Below, piece after piece: positions 1 through 8,143 of a DNA stretch of 64,000 bases. The notes below the pieces were generated by a model. That model was not told where the DNA came from. It saw nothing but the letters and a program-made list of their open reading frames with translations, and did no database searches. This DNA is from Streptomyces piniterrae (GTDB taxonomy: Bacteria; Actinomycetota; Actinomycetes; Streptomycetales; Streptomycetaceae), in contig NZ_SUMB01000015.1 of NCBI RefSeq assembly GCF_005048155.1, forward strand, positions 1 to 64,000. Reading direction: 5' to 3'. A program made the position numbers and the translations under genes. Position 1 is the first letter of the stretch; every line of letters begins with the position of its first letter.

Positions 1-170
1 CGAAGCTCTGCTTGGCAGGACTTTCAAAGGAACCTCGTCCCAGCTGATGCTGGAGACGGGGTATCAACATATCTGGCGTTGACTTTTGGCACGCTGTTGA
101 GTTCTCAAGGAACGGACGCTTCCTTTGTGCCTGTTTCACCAGGCTCTCCGGGCGCTTCCCTTCGGTTTTG
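1..170 (-). other. rRNA operon leader (5' part of precursor transcript)
   Basis: Read on the minus strand, this stretch has the leader found upstream of 16S rRNA genes in Streptomyces. It contains TTGAGAACTCAACAGCGTGC at about 87-108, the boxA/processing region, followed by AAAAGTCAACGCC and AGATATGTTGATAC. No 16S sequence (AGAGTTTGATC...) is seen, so the 16S gene must begin a little left of the window and be transcribed leftwards. The assignment rests on remembered similarity to actinobacterial rrn leaders. Confidence 0.8.
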
Positions 171-178
171 CGTTTCCG

Positions 179-447
179 ACTCTATCAGATCCTCGCGGTC
201 CTGATTTTCGCCGGTGCGTTTCGGCCTTTCGGCTTCTTCGCGGTTCCAACCTTACCAGATCCGTTTCCGTCTCCGGCCCCCTGTTGGAGCGGGGTTGACC
301 GTCCGGCTTTCGCTTTTCGGCCTTTCCGACTCTATCAGATCCGATTTCGTTCCGTGGCCGGTTCGAATTCAGTTCCGATTCCCCGTCGGCGGGGTTTTGC
401 GCCTTTCGGCGCGGTCACTACTTTAGCGGAATTCCTCGGTGACTCAA
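179..447 (-). promoter_or_regulatory. Tandem rRNA operon promoters (four candidates)
   Basis: Four promoter-like elements face left. Three are extended -10 boxes: TGATAGAGT at 179-187 and 329-337, and TGGTAAGGT at 249-257. They share flanks (GGATCTG before, GG(A/T)TGG- or CGGAAA-like after) and are spaced 70-80 bp apart. The fourth, most distal, has both hexamers: TTGAGT at 442-447, a 16-bp spacer and TAAAGT at 420-425. Multiple tandem promoters are the rule for Streptomyces rrn operons. Start points are inferred, not shown. Confidence 0.6.
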
Positions 448-698
448 ATCGAGTCGGTGCAATCGAATTTCGGCATGCCGAAATTGATCCCGGTGAGGGG
501 CCGTGCAGTAGTGGTGTGCCGCTGTGGCGGCGGGATGGTCGCCAGGGACCTGTCGGGCCGTGGCAACTCGGAGAACACTACACGAGGGGGTGAGGGCCAT
601 CAAACCGCTGCCGGGTGGCCGTTCGCGTAGCTCCCTCACGTAGCCGGCCGGCGAGGTCGGCGGTCTCCACGTACGTATACGAAGGAGACGAGGCGGAG
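448..698. other. Intergenic region between rrn promoters and trpS remnant
   Basis: About 250 bp without a convincing gene. In Streptomyces, auxiliary trpS genes can be controlled by a Trp-rich leader peptide and attenuator. Here no open frame with clustered Trp codons and no terminator/antiterminator pair could be made out, so any such control seems lost or was never present. A GGAG precedes the trpS start at 699. Confidence 0.4.
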
Positions 699-1230
699 AT
701 GACGCGGATGTTCAGTGGTGTGAAGCCGACCGGGCATCTGACGTTGGGGAACTACCTGGGGGCCATGCGGCGCTGGGCCGAGCAGGACCAGCACCGGGCG
801 GATGCGCTGTTCTGTGTGGTGGATCTGCATGCGCTGACGGTGGAGCACGATCCGGCGCGGGTCAGGAGGCTCAGTCGGCAGGCCGCGACGTTGTTGCTGG
901 CGGTGGGGCTGGATCGAGCTGACGCGGGATCTGGCGGTGCGGTTCAACCAGCGGTACGGGGCGACGTTCGTGGTGCCGAAGGGGGCGACTCCGGCGGTGG
1001 CGGCGCAGGGGATGGATTTGCAGGATCCGGCTTCGAAGATGGGGAAGTCGCATGCGCGTACGGCGGGGATCGTCTATTTGCTGGACGAGCCCGAGGTGGT
1101 GCGCAAGAAGGTGATGCGGGCGGTGACCGATGTGCATTCCGATGTCGTGTACGACCGGGAGGCTCGGCCGGGGTCGCCAATCTGCCGGATGTGCCGGAGG
1201 CGGTGGTGAAGGTGCTGCGGCCGGTGCGGG
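699..1230 (+). pseudogene. trpS: Tryptophanyl-tRNA synthetase remnant (trpS pseudogene)
   Basis: The frame from ATG 699 gives a good class I TrpRS N-terminus (MFSGVKPTGHLTLGNYLGA, the HIGH-like region) up to GLD near base 917. It then jumps, with a frameshift, to IELTRDLAVRFNQRYG from about 919 onward in another frame. About 80 residues of the Rossmann core are missing. The second piece holds MDLQDPASKMGKS (the KMSKS loop, with Gly for Ser) and continues to DREARPG. There it shifts frame again into VANLPDVPEAVVKVLRPVR, with roughly 50 more residues lost. No intact enzyme can be made. A functional trpS must lie elsewhere. In S. coelicolor the auxiliary, indolmycin-resistant trpS lies near proC, so this is probably its decayed counterpart (inference from synteny). 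Confidence 0.85.
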
Positions 1231-1385
1231 TTCGGCAGGTGCCCGTTCAGGGGTCCGGCTTCCCGCCGTGGGGGTGCCGCTGTGCCCACCCTCCCGCAAT
1301 TTCTTAAGGAGCTGGGGGACCCCATCGCCTTGCGGCACGCCTGCCCGCAGCTGGGTGGGGAGGGGGTGGGCGCAGCGGCGGATGG

Positions 1386-2195
1386 TCAGCCGTTGCCGGT
1401 GGCCAGTTCGCGGCTGCGGTCCCGGGCTGCTTCCAGGGCGGCGATCAGGGCGGCTCGTACGCCGTGGTTCTCGAGTTCGCGGATCGCGGAGATGGTGGTG
1501 CCGGCCGGGGAGGTGACGTTCTCCCGGAGGGTGACCGGGTGTTCGCCGCTGTCGCGGAGCATGACGGCGGCGCCGATGGCGGCCTGGACGATCAGGTCGT
1601 GGGCCTTGTCACGGGGCAGGCCGAGCAGGATCCCGGCGTCGGTCATCGCCTCGACGAGGTAGTAGAAGTACGCCGGGCCGGAGCCGGAGAGCGCGGTCGC
1701 GGCGTCCTGCTGCGACTCCGGGACGCGCAGGGTCTTGCCGACGGTGGAGAAGACCTCCTCGGCACGGGAGAGGTGCGCCGCGGTGGCGTGGGTGCCGGCG
1801 GAGATGACGGACATCGCCTCGTCGACGAGGGCGGGGGTGTTCGTCATGACCCGTACGACCGGGGTGCCGGCGGTCAGGTGGTCCTCGAAGTAGGCGGTGG
1901 GGATGCCGGCGGCGCCGCTGATGACGAGGCGGTCGACGGGGACGTGCGGGGCCAGCTCGGCGAGGAGGGTGCCCATGTCCTGGGGCTTGACGGTGAGGAT
2001 CAGGGTGTCGGCGGACTTGGCGGCCTCGGCGTTGCTGACCGCTTCGACGCCGTAGCGGGTGCGGAGGGTTTCGGCGCGTTCGGGGCGGCGGGCGGTGACG
2101 AGGAGGTCGGAGGGGGCCCAGCCGCCTCGGATCATTCCGCTGAGGAGGGCTTCGCCGATTTTTCCGGTGCCGAGGACTGCGACCTTCTGGGTCAT
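1386..2195 (-). CDS. proC: Pyrroline-5-carboxylate reductase
   Basis: This enzyme reduces 1-pyrroline-5-carboxylate to L-proline with NAD(P)H, the last step of proline synthesis in the cytoplasm. The 269-residue product opens with MTQKVAVLGTGKIGEALLSG, an N-terminal Rossmann fold with GxGxxG. It carries the family C-terminal signature region (LSGSGPAYFYYLVEAM, then GLPRDKA and an LRENVTSPAGTT stretch). Length fits the family. ATG 2195 is chosen because the Rossmann strand starts right after it, although the frame is open further upstream. A weak GGAAAGG lies about 13 bp before it. The gene is followed downstream by the trpS remnant on the opposite strand. Confidence 0.95.
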   Translation of the reverse strand: MTQKVAVLGTGKIGEALLSGMIRGGWAPSDLLVTARRPERAETLRTRYGVEAVSNAEAAKSADTLILTVKPQDMGTLLAELAPHVPVDRLVISGAAGIPTAYFEDHLTAGTPVVRVMTNTPALVDEAMSVISAGTHATAAHLSRAEEVFSTVGKTLRVPESQQDAATALSGSGPAYFYYLVEAMTDAGILLGLPRDKAHDLIVQAAIGAAVMLRDSGEHPVTLRENVTSPAGTTISAIRELENHGVRAALIAALEAARDRSRELATGNG

Positions 2196-2312
2196 CGTGC
2201 GGGCTTGCCTTTCCGCTGTGCTGTGCCTTGTTCCGCTGTGCTGTTCCTGGTCCCGCCATCCTCGCACCTGGGCGGGGCCGGGCGGGGCGGCGTTCCGAGG
2301 ACCGGGACGGTC

Positions 2313-3137
2313 TCAGGCGGTCCGTCGCCGCAGTGTGGCGGCGCCGAGGGTGAGGACCAGGGCGGCGCAGGCCGTGACGATCAGGGCGTCGCGGAGGAAG
2401 GTGGCGGTGATGTCGGGGTGGTGGAGGACCTCGTTCATACCGTCGACGGCGTAGGACATCGGCAGGACGTTGGAGATCGCCTCCAGGGCGGGGTGCATGG
2501 CCTCGCGGGCGGTGAAGAGGCCGCAGAGGAGGAGTTGGGGCATCAGGACCGCCGGCATGAACTGGACGGCCTGGAATTCCGAGGCGGCGAAGGCCGAGAC
2601 GAACAGGCCGAGCGCGGTGCCGAGGAGGGCGTCGAGGACGGCGACCAGGAGGAGCAGCCAGGGGGAGCCGATGACGTCGAGGCCGAGGACCCAGATGGAG
2701 AGGCCGGTGGCGACGGCGGACTGGGCGATGGCGAGCAGGCCGAAGGCGAGGGCGTAGCCGCCGATCAGGTCGGCCTTGCCGAGGGGCATGGCGAGCAGGC
2801 GTTCCAGGGTGCCCGAGGTGCGTTCGCGGAGGGTGGCGATGGAGGTCACCAGGAACATCGTGATCATCGGGAAGATGCCGAGGAGCGAGGCGCCGATGTT
2901 GTCGAAGGTCGCCGGGTGCGCGTCGAAGACGTAGCGGAGCAGGGCAATCATCACGCACGGGACGACGAGCATCAGGGCGATGGTGCGCGGGTCGTGCCAC
3001 AGCTGGCGCAGGACCCGGGCGGCGGTGGCCAGGGTGCGGGCGGGGGACAGCGGCAGCAGGGTGCGGCGGGTGGGAGGCGGCGCGGTGCGGCGGGTGGGAG
3101 GCGGCGGCGCGGCACCGGGGAGGGCTGTGGTGGTCAT
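2313..3137 (-). CDS. ABC-2 type exporter, permease subunit
   Basis: This 274-residue integral membrane protein has six predicted membrane segments, beginning with MLVVPCVMIALL and ending with ALIVTACAALVLTLGAA. It matches the ABC-2 permeases that pair with DrrA-type ATPases for drug or lipid export. Its ATG at 3137 overlaps the stop codon of the upstream ATPase gene (ATGA), so the two are translationally coupled and form one transporter. The N-terminus has a short Pro/Thr-rich duplication (two RRTAPPPTRRT-like segments) before the first helix. The substrate cannot be read from sequence. Confidence 0.9.
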   Translation of the reverse strand: MTTTALPGAAPPPPTRRTAPPPTRRTLLPLSPARTLATAARVLRQLWHDPRTIALMLVVPCVMIALLRYVFDAHPATFDNIGASLLGIFPMITMFLVTSIATLRERTSGTLERLLAMPLGKADLIGGYALAFGLLAIAQSAVATGLSIWVLGLDVIGSPWLLLLVAVLDALLGTALGLFVSAFAASEFQAVQFMPAVLMPQLLLCGLFTAREAMHPALEAISNVLPMSYAVDGMNEVLHHPDITATFLRDALIVTACAALVLTLGAATLRRRTA

Positions 3138-4009
3138 CGTGCCGACTCCTTGGCGAGGGGGGCGGGTTGTCGGGTGCCCCGTGCGGTTGCTCGGGCCTCG
3201 TCGACGAGGTGCAGGAAGGCTTCCTCGACGGTGGCGGAGCCGGTCCGGTCGCGGAGTGCGTCGGGTGCGTCGTCGGCGAGCAGGCGGCCCTCGCGCATGA
3301 GGAGCAGCCGGTGGCAGCGCTCGGCCTCGTCCATGACGTGGGAGGAGACGAGGAGGGTGGCGCCGCGGTCGCCGGCGATGGTGTGGAAGAGGTTCCACAG
3401 GTCGCGGCGGAGGACCGGGTCGAGGCCGACGGTGGGTTCGTCCAGGACGAGGAGTTCGGGGCTGCCGAGCAGGGCCACCGCGAGCGAGACGCGGCTGCGC
3501 TGGCCGCCGGAGAGGTTGCCGGCGAGGACGTCGGCGTGGCCGGTGAGGTCGACGTCGTCGATGGCGCGGGTGACGCTGTCGCGGCGCAGGGCGCGGGCGG
3601 CCCGGCCGGGGTGGAGTACGGCGGCGAAGTAGTCGAGGTTCTGGCGGACGGTGAGGTCGTCGTAGACGGACGGGTCCTGGGTGACATAGCCGATGCGGGG
3701 GCGTAGCCGGGGGTCGCCGGCGGGGTGGCCGAGGACGTCGAGGGTGCCGGTGACCTTGGCCTGGGTGCCGACGACGGCCCGCATCAGGGTGGATTTGCCG
3801 CAGCCGGACGGGCCGAGGAGGCCGGTGATCTGGCCGCGCGGGACGTCGAAGGCGAGGGAGTCCAGGACGGTGTGGCCGCCTCGGACGACGGTGAGGTCGT
3901 GGGCGTGGACGGCCGGGACGGGGGTGGCGTCGCGGGCCGGGTCGGCGGCCGGGTCGGAGTCGGCGGCCGGGTCGGGGTCGGTGGCGGGGTCGCGGCCGTA
4001 ATTCATCAT
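3134..4009 (-). CDS. ABC-2 type exporter, ATP-binding subunit
   Basis: This 291-residue ATPase energises the coupled permease. It has Walker A GPSGCGKST, signature LSGGQ, Walker B LLVLDEPTVGLDP and a switch histidine in VSSHVMDE, all in the usual order. The N-terminus contains a short DPAAD-type repeat (about residues 6-22). The start is placed at ATG 4009 (MMNYGRDP) because a clear promoter puts transcription initiation within one or two bases of it, so the mRNA is likely leaderless; the second ATG at 4006 is the alternative. An 18-bp perfect inverted repeat covers the start. No regulator gene lies next to it. Confidence 0.93.
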   Translation of the reverse strand: MMNYGRDPATDPDPAADSDPAADPARDATPVPAVHAHDLTVVRGGHTVLDSLAFDVPRGQITGLLGPSGCGKSTLMRAVVGTQAKVTGTLDVLGHPAGDPRLRPRIGYVTQDPSVYDDLTVRQNLDYFAAVLHPGRAARALRRDSVTRAIDDVDLTGHADVLAGNLSGGQRSRVSLAVALLGSPELLVLDEPTVGLDPVLRRDLWNLFHTIAGDRGATLLVSSHVMDEAERCHRLLLMREGRLLADDAPDALRDRTGSATVEEAFLHLVDEARATARGTRQPAPLAKESAR

Positions 4010-4045
4010 GTGATGAATAATGCTCGGGGTTCGGGGCTTCGTCAA
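4001..4045 (-). promoter_or_regulatory. Leaderless promoter with palindromic operator (ABC exporter)
   Basis: On the minus strand, TTGACG (4040-4045), a 17-bp spacer and CATTAT (4017-4022) form a near-consensus vegetative promoter. Its expected start falls at about 4009-4010, at the initiation codon. The palindrome ATTCATCA-TG-TGATGAAT (4001-4018; arms of 8 bp, perfect) covers the end of the -10 box, the start point and both ATG codons. This is the geometry of a repressor operator. Confidence 0.7.
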
Positions 4046-4242
4046 GGATCCGGACGGCCGGGCGGCCGACGGCGGCGCATTGCGGTCGACACCGCGCTCC
4101 GGCGGCCGCCGGGGTGATCGGAATCGGTCATTCCCGCTCGCTGATTCCGCATTTACCTGACAGTTACACAATTGCCCGCCCGTGCCCATCTCCCGCTGGA
4201 CACAATGGGGTTGACTGTCCAGCCGCGCCGAAGGGGGCGACG

Positions 4243-4665
4243 ATGGCCAAGGTCCGGGCCGACCGCCTCGGCCGGCTCCTGTTGATCGTCGCCACCATCG
4301 TTCTCGCCCTCCCCACCGTCCTCCACGGCGTACGCGGAGGGGTCGCGGCACTCACACCGCCCGCGCTCGCCGCCGACTCCCCCGGTCACCACTGGGAGCC
4401 GCCCCCGGGCCAGCGCGCGGGGCACCCCACCTTCTCGACCGACGGCCATCCGGACGCCGCCGCCGTCCACTGCCAGCAACGGCACGGCGGCCGGTCGCCG
4501 GCCACCGCATCCGCACCGGTGCCGCTGTCCACGCCGCTGTCCACGTCCGCGCCGGTGCGGGCGGTCGGTGGCCGCGCGGTGTCCGCTCCCCTGACCGGAC
4601 GGCAGGCCGTACCCCTGTCGAGATCGGGCGAACTGCCCGTCCACCACAGCGTCTTCCGCTGCTGA
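4243..4665 (+). CDS. Small secreted or membrane-anchored protein, function unknown
   Basis: This 140-residue protein starts with a short basic stretch and one hydrophobic segment (LLLIVATIVLALPTVLHGV, about residues 11-29), which would be a signal peptide or single anchor. The rest is Pro/Ser/His-rich and of low complexity (GHHWEPPPGQ, STPLSTPLSTSAPV). ATG 4243 is chosen for the GAAGGGGG ribosome-binding site 5-12 bp upstream; the frame is open further upstream but without such a site. It lies 270 bp before the SulP transporter on the same strand. I do not recognise the family. Confidence 0.6.
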   Translation: MAKVRADRLGRLLLIVATIVLALPTVLHGVRGGVAALTPPALAADSPGHHWEPPPGQRAGHPTFSTDGHPDAAAVHCQQRHGGRSPATASAPVPLSTPLSTSAPVRAVGGRAVSAPLTGRQAVPLSRSGELPVHHSVFRC

Positions 4666-4799
4666 GAGCCGCCCCCAGGGCCTCCCCGACCCACGCATCC
4701 GACGGATCCAGCCGTCACGTCCCCCGGCGCCCCGCGCGTCGCGGCATCGGCAGCACCTGTCCGCGTCATCGCTTCGCAGGGTCCGCATCCGCAGGCCCT

Positions 4800-4876
4800 C
4801 GCTGCATACGTATGCCTCTACGCGTACACATCCGCAGGCATACGCGTACGCATCCGTAGACGCATACGCAGCCACA
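4800..4876. repeat. Degenerate GCATACG-rich short repeats
   Basis: About 75 bp are built from variants of CGCATACG/CGCGTACG, including the perfect 12-bp palindrome GCATACGTATGC at 4804-4815. The stretch lies just upstream of the SulP transporter gene and is unlike the surrounding sequence. Confidence 0.5.
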
Positions 4877-4934
4877 GCCGAGTCCGCGTCCGCTCGCGCG
4901 CCACCGCATCCCGTACTCCGCTGGAGGCATGCTC

Positions 4935-6581
4935 ATGCAGAGATTCCCCGACCTGACCCGCCGTCTCTCCCTCCCCTCCCGGCAGTCGCTCCCCCGCTGG
5001 CGGGCCGATTTCGCCGCGTCGCTCGTCGTCTTCCTGGTCGCCGTCCCGTTGTGTGTCGGGGTGGCCGTCGCGTCCGGGGTGCCGGCCGAGCTCGGGCTGG
5101 TCACCGGCATCGTCGGCGGGCTGCTCACCGGTCTGCTGCCCGGCAGCAGCCTCCAGGTCAGCGGCCCCGCGGCCGGGCTGACGGTGCTGGTCTACGAGGC
5201 CGTGCAGGAGTACGGGCTCGGTTCGCTGGGCGTGCTGGTGCTGGTGTCCGGTGTGCTCCAGCTGGCCATGGGGGCGCTCAAACTCGGACGGTGGTTCCGC
5301 GCCATCTCCGTCGCGGTCGTCCAGGGCATGCTCGCGGGCATCGGACTGCTGCTGATCGCCGGGCAGTTGTACAAGCTCGCGGACGCCAAGGCGCCCGGCA
5401 GCGGACTGTCCAACCTGGGCGGCCTGCCGTTGCTCGTGGTCGACACCCTCGCATCGGACGCGGCACTGACGGCGCTCGCCGTGGGCGCCGGGACGATCGC
5501 GGTCCTGGTGCTGTGGCCGCGCTGGCCGGCGGCGGCGCGGGTGGTGCCCGCACCGCTGATGGCGGTGGCGCTGGCGACCACGGCGGTGTTCGCGCTGGAC
5601 CTGCCGGTGGCCCGGGTCGAAGTGCGCGGCCTGCTCGGGGTCGTACAGCCGCCGGGCGGTGCGGACTTCGCGCGCCTGACGGAGGCGGGCGCGCTCGCCG
5701 GGGCTCTGGGCACCCTCGTCGCCTTCACCCTCATCGCGTCTGCGGAGTCGCTGTTCAGCGCGGCCGCGGTGGACCGGCTGCACGACGGGCCGCGTACCGA
5801 CTACGACAAGGAGCTGATGGCGCAGGGCGCGGGCAACGCGGTGTGCGGGGTGCTCGGCGCGCTGCCGATGACCGCGGTGATCGTCCGCAGCTCGGCCAAT
5901 GTGTACGCCGGGGCGCGGACGAAGGCGTCGCGGGTGCTGCACGGTGTGTGGCTGCTGGTCTTCGCGGCGGCGTTCCCGGCGGCCCTGGGGATGGTGCCGG
6001 TCGCCGCGCTGGCCGGTGTGCTGGTGAACGCGGGCTGGAAGCTGATTCCGCGCAAGGACCTGCTGCCGCTGTGGCGCGAGCACCGCGGCGAGGCGGTGGT
6101 GCTGGTGACGACGGCGGTGGCGATCGTGGCCACCAACATGTTCGAGGGGGTGCTGCTGGGGCTGCTGATGGCCGTCGCCAAGTCGGCGTGGGAGACCTCG
6201 CATGTGCATCTGGAGGTCGCGGACCAGCCGGGGAGCGTGGACCGTCCGGAGAGCGTGCAGCCGGCGGAGCCGGAGGGCGCGGGAGGCACGGCGCCGGAGG
6301 ACGTGCCCGGCGCGGCGGACCCGGGCTCCGGCTCCGGCCCCGCCGGCCCGCTCCGCGTACGGGTCGTCGGCCATGCCACCTTCCTGCGGCTGCCGAAGCT
6401 GCTCGACCAGCTGGAGGCGCTGCCCGGGAACCGGGAGATCGAACTGGATCTGTCCGGGCTGCGGCACCTCGACCACGCCTGCGCGGCGGCCCTCGGCAAC
6501 TGGGCCGAGCAGCGCCGCAGGACCGGGCAGCAGGCCAGGACGGGGGCCGGGGCGCCGGAGCCGGTACGCAGGGGCGGCTAG
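4935..6581 (+). CDS. SulP family anion transporter with STAS domain
   Basis: This 548-residue membrane transporter of the SLC26/SulP family carries inorganic anions such as sulfate or bicarbonate. About ten to twelve hydrophobic segments occupy residues 25-415. Family motifs are visible: PLCVGVAVASGVPAELGL (TM1-2), SGPAAGLTVLV, and a conserved AESLFSAAAVDRLHDGPRTDYDKEL block. A cytoplasmic STAS domain follows (about 455-530, with IELDLSGLRHLDHACAAAL), after a Pro/Gly/Glu-rich linker. ATG 4935 is preferred over ATG 4929 because GGAGG at 4923-4927 is then 7 bp away. No carbonic anhydrase domain is fused, so substrate remains open. Confidence 0.9.
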   Translation: MQRFPDLTRRLSLPSRQSLPRWRADFAASLVVFLVAVPLCVGVAVASGVPAELGLVTGIVGGLLTGLLPGSSLQVSGPAAGLTVLVYEAVQEYGLGSLGVLVLVSGVLQLAMGALKLGRWFRAISVAVVQGMLAGIGLLLIAGQLYKLADAKAPGSGLSNLGGLPLLVVDTLASDAALTALAVGAGTIAVLVLWPRWPAAARVVPAPLMAVALATTAVFALDLPVARVEVRGLLGVVQPPGGADFARLTEAGALAGALGTLVAFTLIASAESLFSAAAVDRLHDGPRTDYDKELMAQGAGNAVCGVLGALPMTAVIVRSSANVYAGARTKASRVLHGVWLLVFAAAFPAALGMVPVAALAGVLVNAGWKLIPRKDLLPLWREHRGEAVVLVTTAVAIVATNMFEGVLLGLLMAVAKSAWETSHVHLEVADQPGSVDRPESVQPAEPEGAGGTAPEDVPGAADPGSGSGPAGPLRVRVVGHATFLRLPKLLDQLEALPGNREIELDLSGLRHLDHACAAALGNWAEQRRRTGQQARTGAGAPEPVRRGG

Positions 6582-6705
6582 GCCGCGATGCCCGACATCA
6601 CACCATCGACCCTCCCGTAACGCCCTCTAACCGGAAGGGACCGGCGTTGCGGAAGAAATGACCGTAGGGTCGGTGATCCATCGATCGCCGACCCCCGGGA
6701 GTGCT

Positions 6706-8112
6706 GTGAACCGCCGGCCCCTCCGCTACTGCGGTGCGACCGCCGCCCTGTCCGTCGCCCTGCTGCTGGCCTCCTGCACGAGCGCCGTCAGGGGAGCGGA
6801 CGGCGCGGGCGGGGTCGGCGATCCGCTGTTCCCCGCGCTCGGCAACGGCGGCTACCAGGTCACCCACTACGGGCTCGACCTCGACTACGACGTACGGAAG
6901 AAGCACCTGGACGCGACCGCCGAGATCACCGCCAGGGCCACCGAGGACCTGCGGTCCTTCAAGCTCGACCTCCAGGGGCTGAAGGTGTCCGGCGTGCGGG
7001 TCGACGGCGAGGAGGCCGCCTTCACGCGCAAGGGACACAAGCTGACGGTCCGGCCGGCCGAGGGCCTTCAGAAGGGGAAGTCGTTCCGCACGGTCGTCGA
7101 ATACAGCGGTATACCCCAGGAGATGACGGACGCGGACAATTCCAAGGAGGGGTGGGTCAAGACCTCCGACGGGGCGTTCGTGGCCGGTGAGCCCGCCGGG
7201 ACGATGACGTGGTTCCCGGGCAACAACCACCCCGGCGACAAGGCCACCTACGACTTCAGGATCACCGTGCCGGAGCGGTACACGGCCGTCGCCAACGGGG
7301 AGCTGCGGTCGCAGAAGACCGCCAAGGGCAGGACGACGTACGAGTGGCACAACGGCCAGCCGATGGCCAGCTACCTCGCCACCGCCACCATCGGGACGTT
7401 CGACTTCAGCACCTCCCGTACGCCCGACGGGCTGCCGCTGTACATCGCGGTGGATCCGGCGGAGGCCGCGAAGAGCGAACCGGCACTGAACCGGCTGCCG
7501 GAGATCATCAAGTGGGAACGCGGGCTGTTCGGCCGCTACCCCTTCTCCTCCGCGGGCGCGATCGTCGACGACACCGGCAACCGGATCGACTGGGGCGCCC
7601 TGGAGAACCAGACCAAGCCGCTCTACGCCGGGGCGCCGGACACCACGACCGTGGTGCACGAGATGGCGCACCAGTGGTTCGGCGACTCGGTCACGCCGAA
7701 GACCTGGAAGGACGCCTGGCTCAACGAGAGCTTCGCGACCTACGCCGAGTGGCTGTGGGCGGAGCGCGAGGGCGGCAAGACGCCCCAGCAGCAGTTCGAC
7801 GCGCTCTACAAGGACAAGAGCGACGACGCCAAGGAGCGTTGGGCCTTCCCGCCGGGCAATCCGGGCTCGGCGAAGAACGTGACGGGGACGCCCGTCTACG
7901 AGCGCGGCGCGATGCTGCTCCAGCAGCTGCGCAACGCCGTCGGCGACAAGACCTTCTTCAAGATCCTCAAGGAGTGGCCGGCCGAGTACCGCCACTCCAA
8001 CGCCGACGCGAAGGACTTCATCGCCTTCTGCGAGGAACGGACGGACGTGGATCTGACGGATCTCTTCAAGGACTGGCTGTACGGGAAGGGCAAGCCGGAC
8101 TGGGAGTACTGA
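6706..8112 (+). CDS. M1 family zinc metallopeptidase, lipoprotein
   Basis: This 468-residue aminopeptidase of the gluzincin M1 family is exported. The first 24 residues form a lipoprotein signal ending in LLLASC, so the mature protein would be anchored outside the membrane. Zinc ligands are HEMAH (about residues 318-322) and Glu341 in LNESF, giving HExxH-x18-E. The exopeptidase GxMEN loop appears as GALENQ. It is shorter than full-length M1 enzymes (about 850 residues) and lacks the C-terminal helical domain, as in many actinobacterial versions. GTG 6706 is chosen because it yields a clean signal peptide with GGGAG 5 bp upstream; ATG 6658 would add 16 residues. Confidence 0.92.
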   Translation: MNRRPLRYCGATAALSVALLLASCTSAVRGADGAGGVGDPLFPALGNGGYQVTHYGLDLDYDVRKKHLDATAEITARATEDLRSFKLDLQGLKVSGVRVDGEEAAFTRKGHKLTVRPAEGLQKGKSFRTVVEYSGIPQEMTDADNSKEGWVKTSDGAFVAGEPAGTMTWFPGNNHPGDKATYDFRITVPERYTAVANGELRSQKTAKGRTTYEWHNGQPMASYLATATIGTFDFSTSRTPDGLPLYIAVDPAEAAKSEPALNRLPEIIKWERGLFGRYPFSSAGAIVDDTGNRIDWGALENQTKPLYAGAPDTTTVVHEMAHQWFGDSVTPKTWKDAWLNESFATYAEWLWAEREGGKTPQQQFDALYKDKSDDAKERWAFPPGNPGSAKNVTGTPVYERGAMLLQQLRNAVGDKTFFKILKEWPAEYRHSNADAKDFIAFCEERTDVDLTDLFKDWLYGKGKPDWEY

Positions 8113-8143
8113 GCGGGCGGGTGCGCGGCGACTCGGCCCCGGC

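Noticed and set aside
448..698. Trp-attenuator leader peptide upstream of the trpS remnant
   Set aside because: Auxiliary trpS genes can be attenuated, but no short frame with clustered Trp codons and no alternative hairpins were found.
1464..3632. Very long open frame on the plus strand opposite proC and the ABC genes
   Set aside because: It is the antisense of well-supported genes; composition is Gly/Asp/Val-rich as expected of reverse-strand GC-rich coding DNA.
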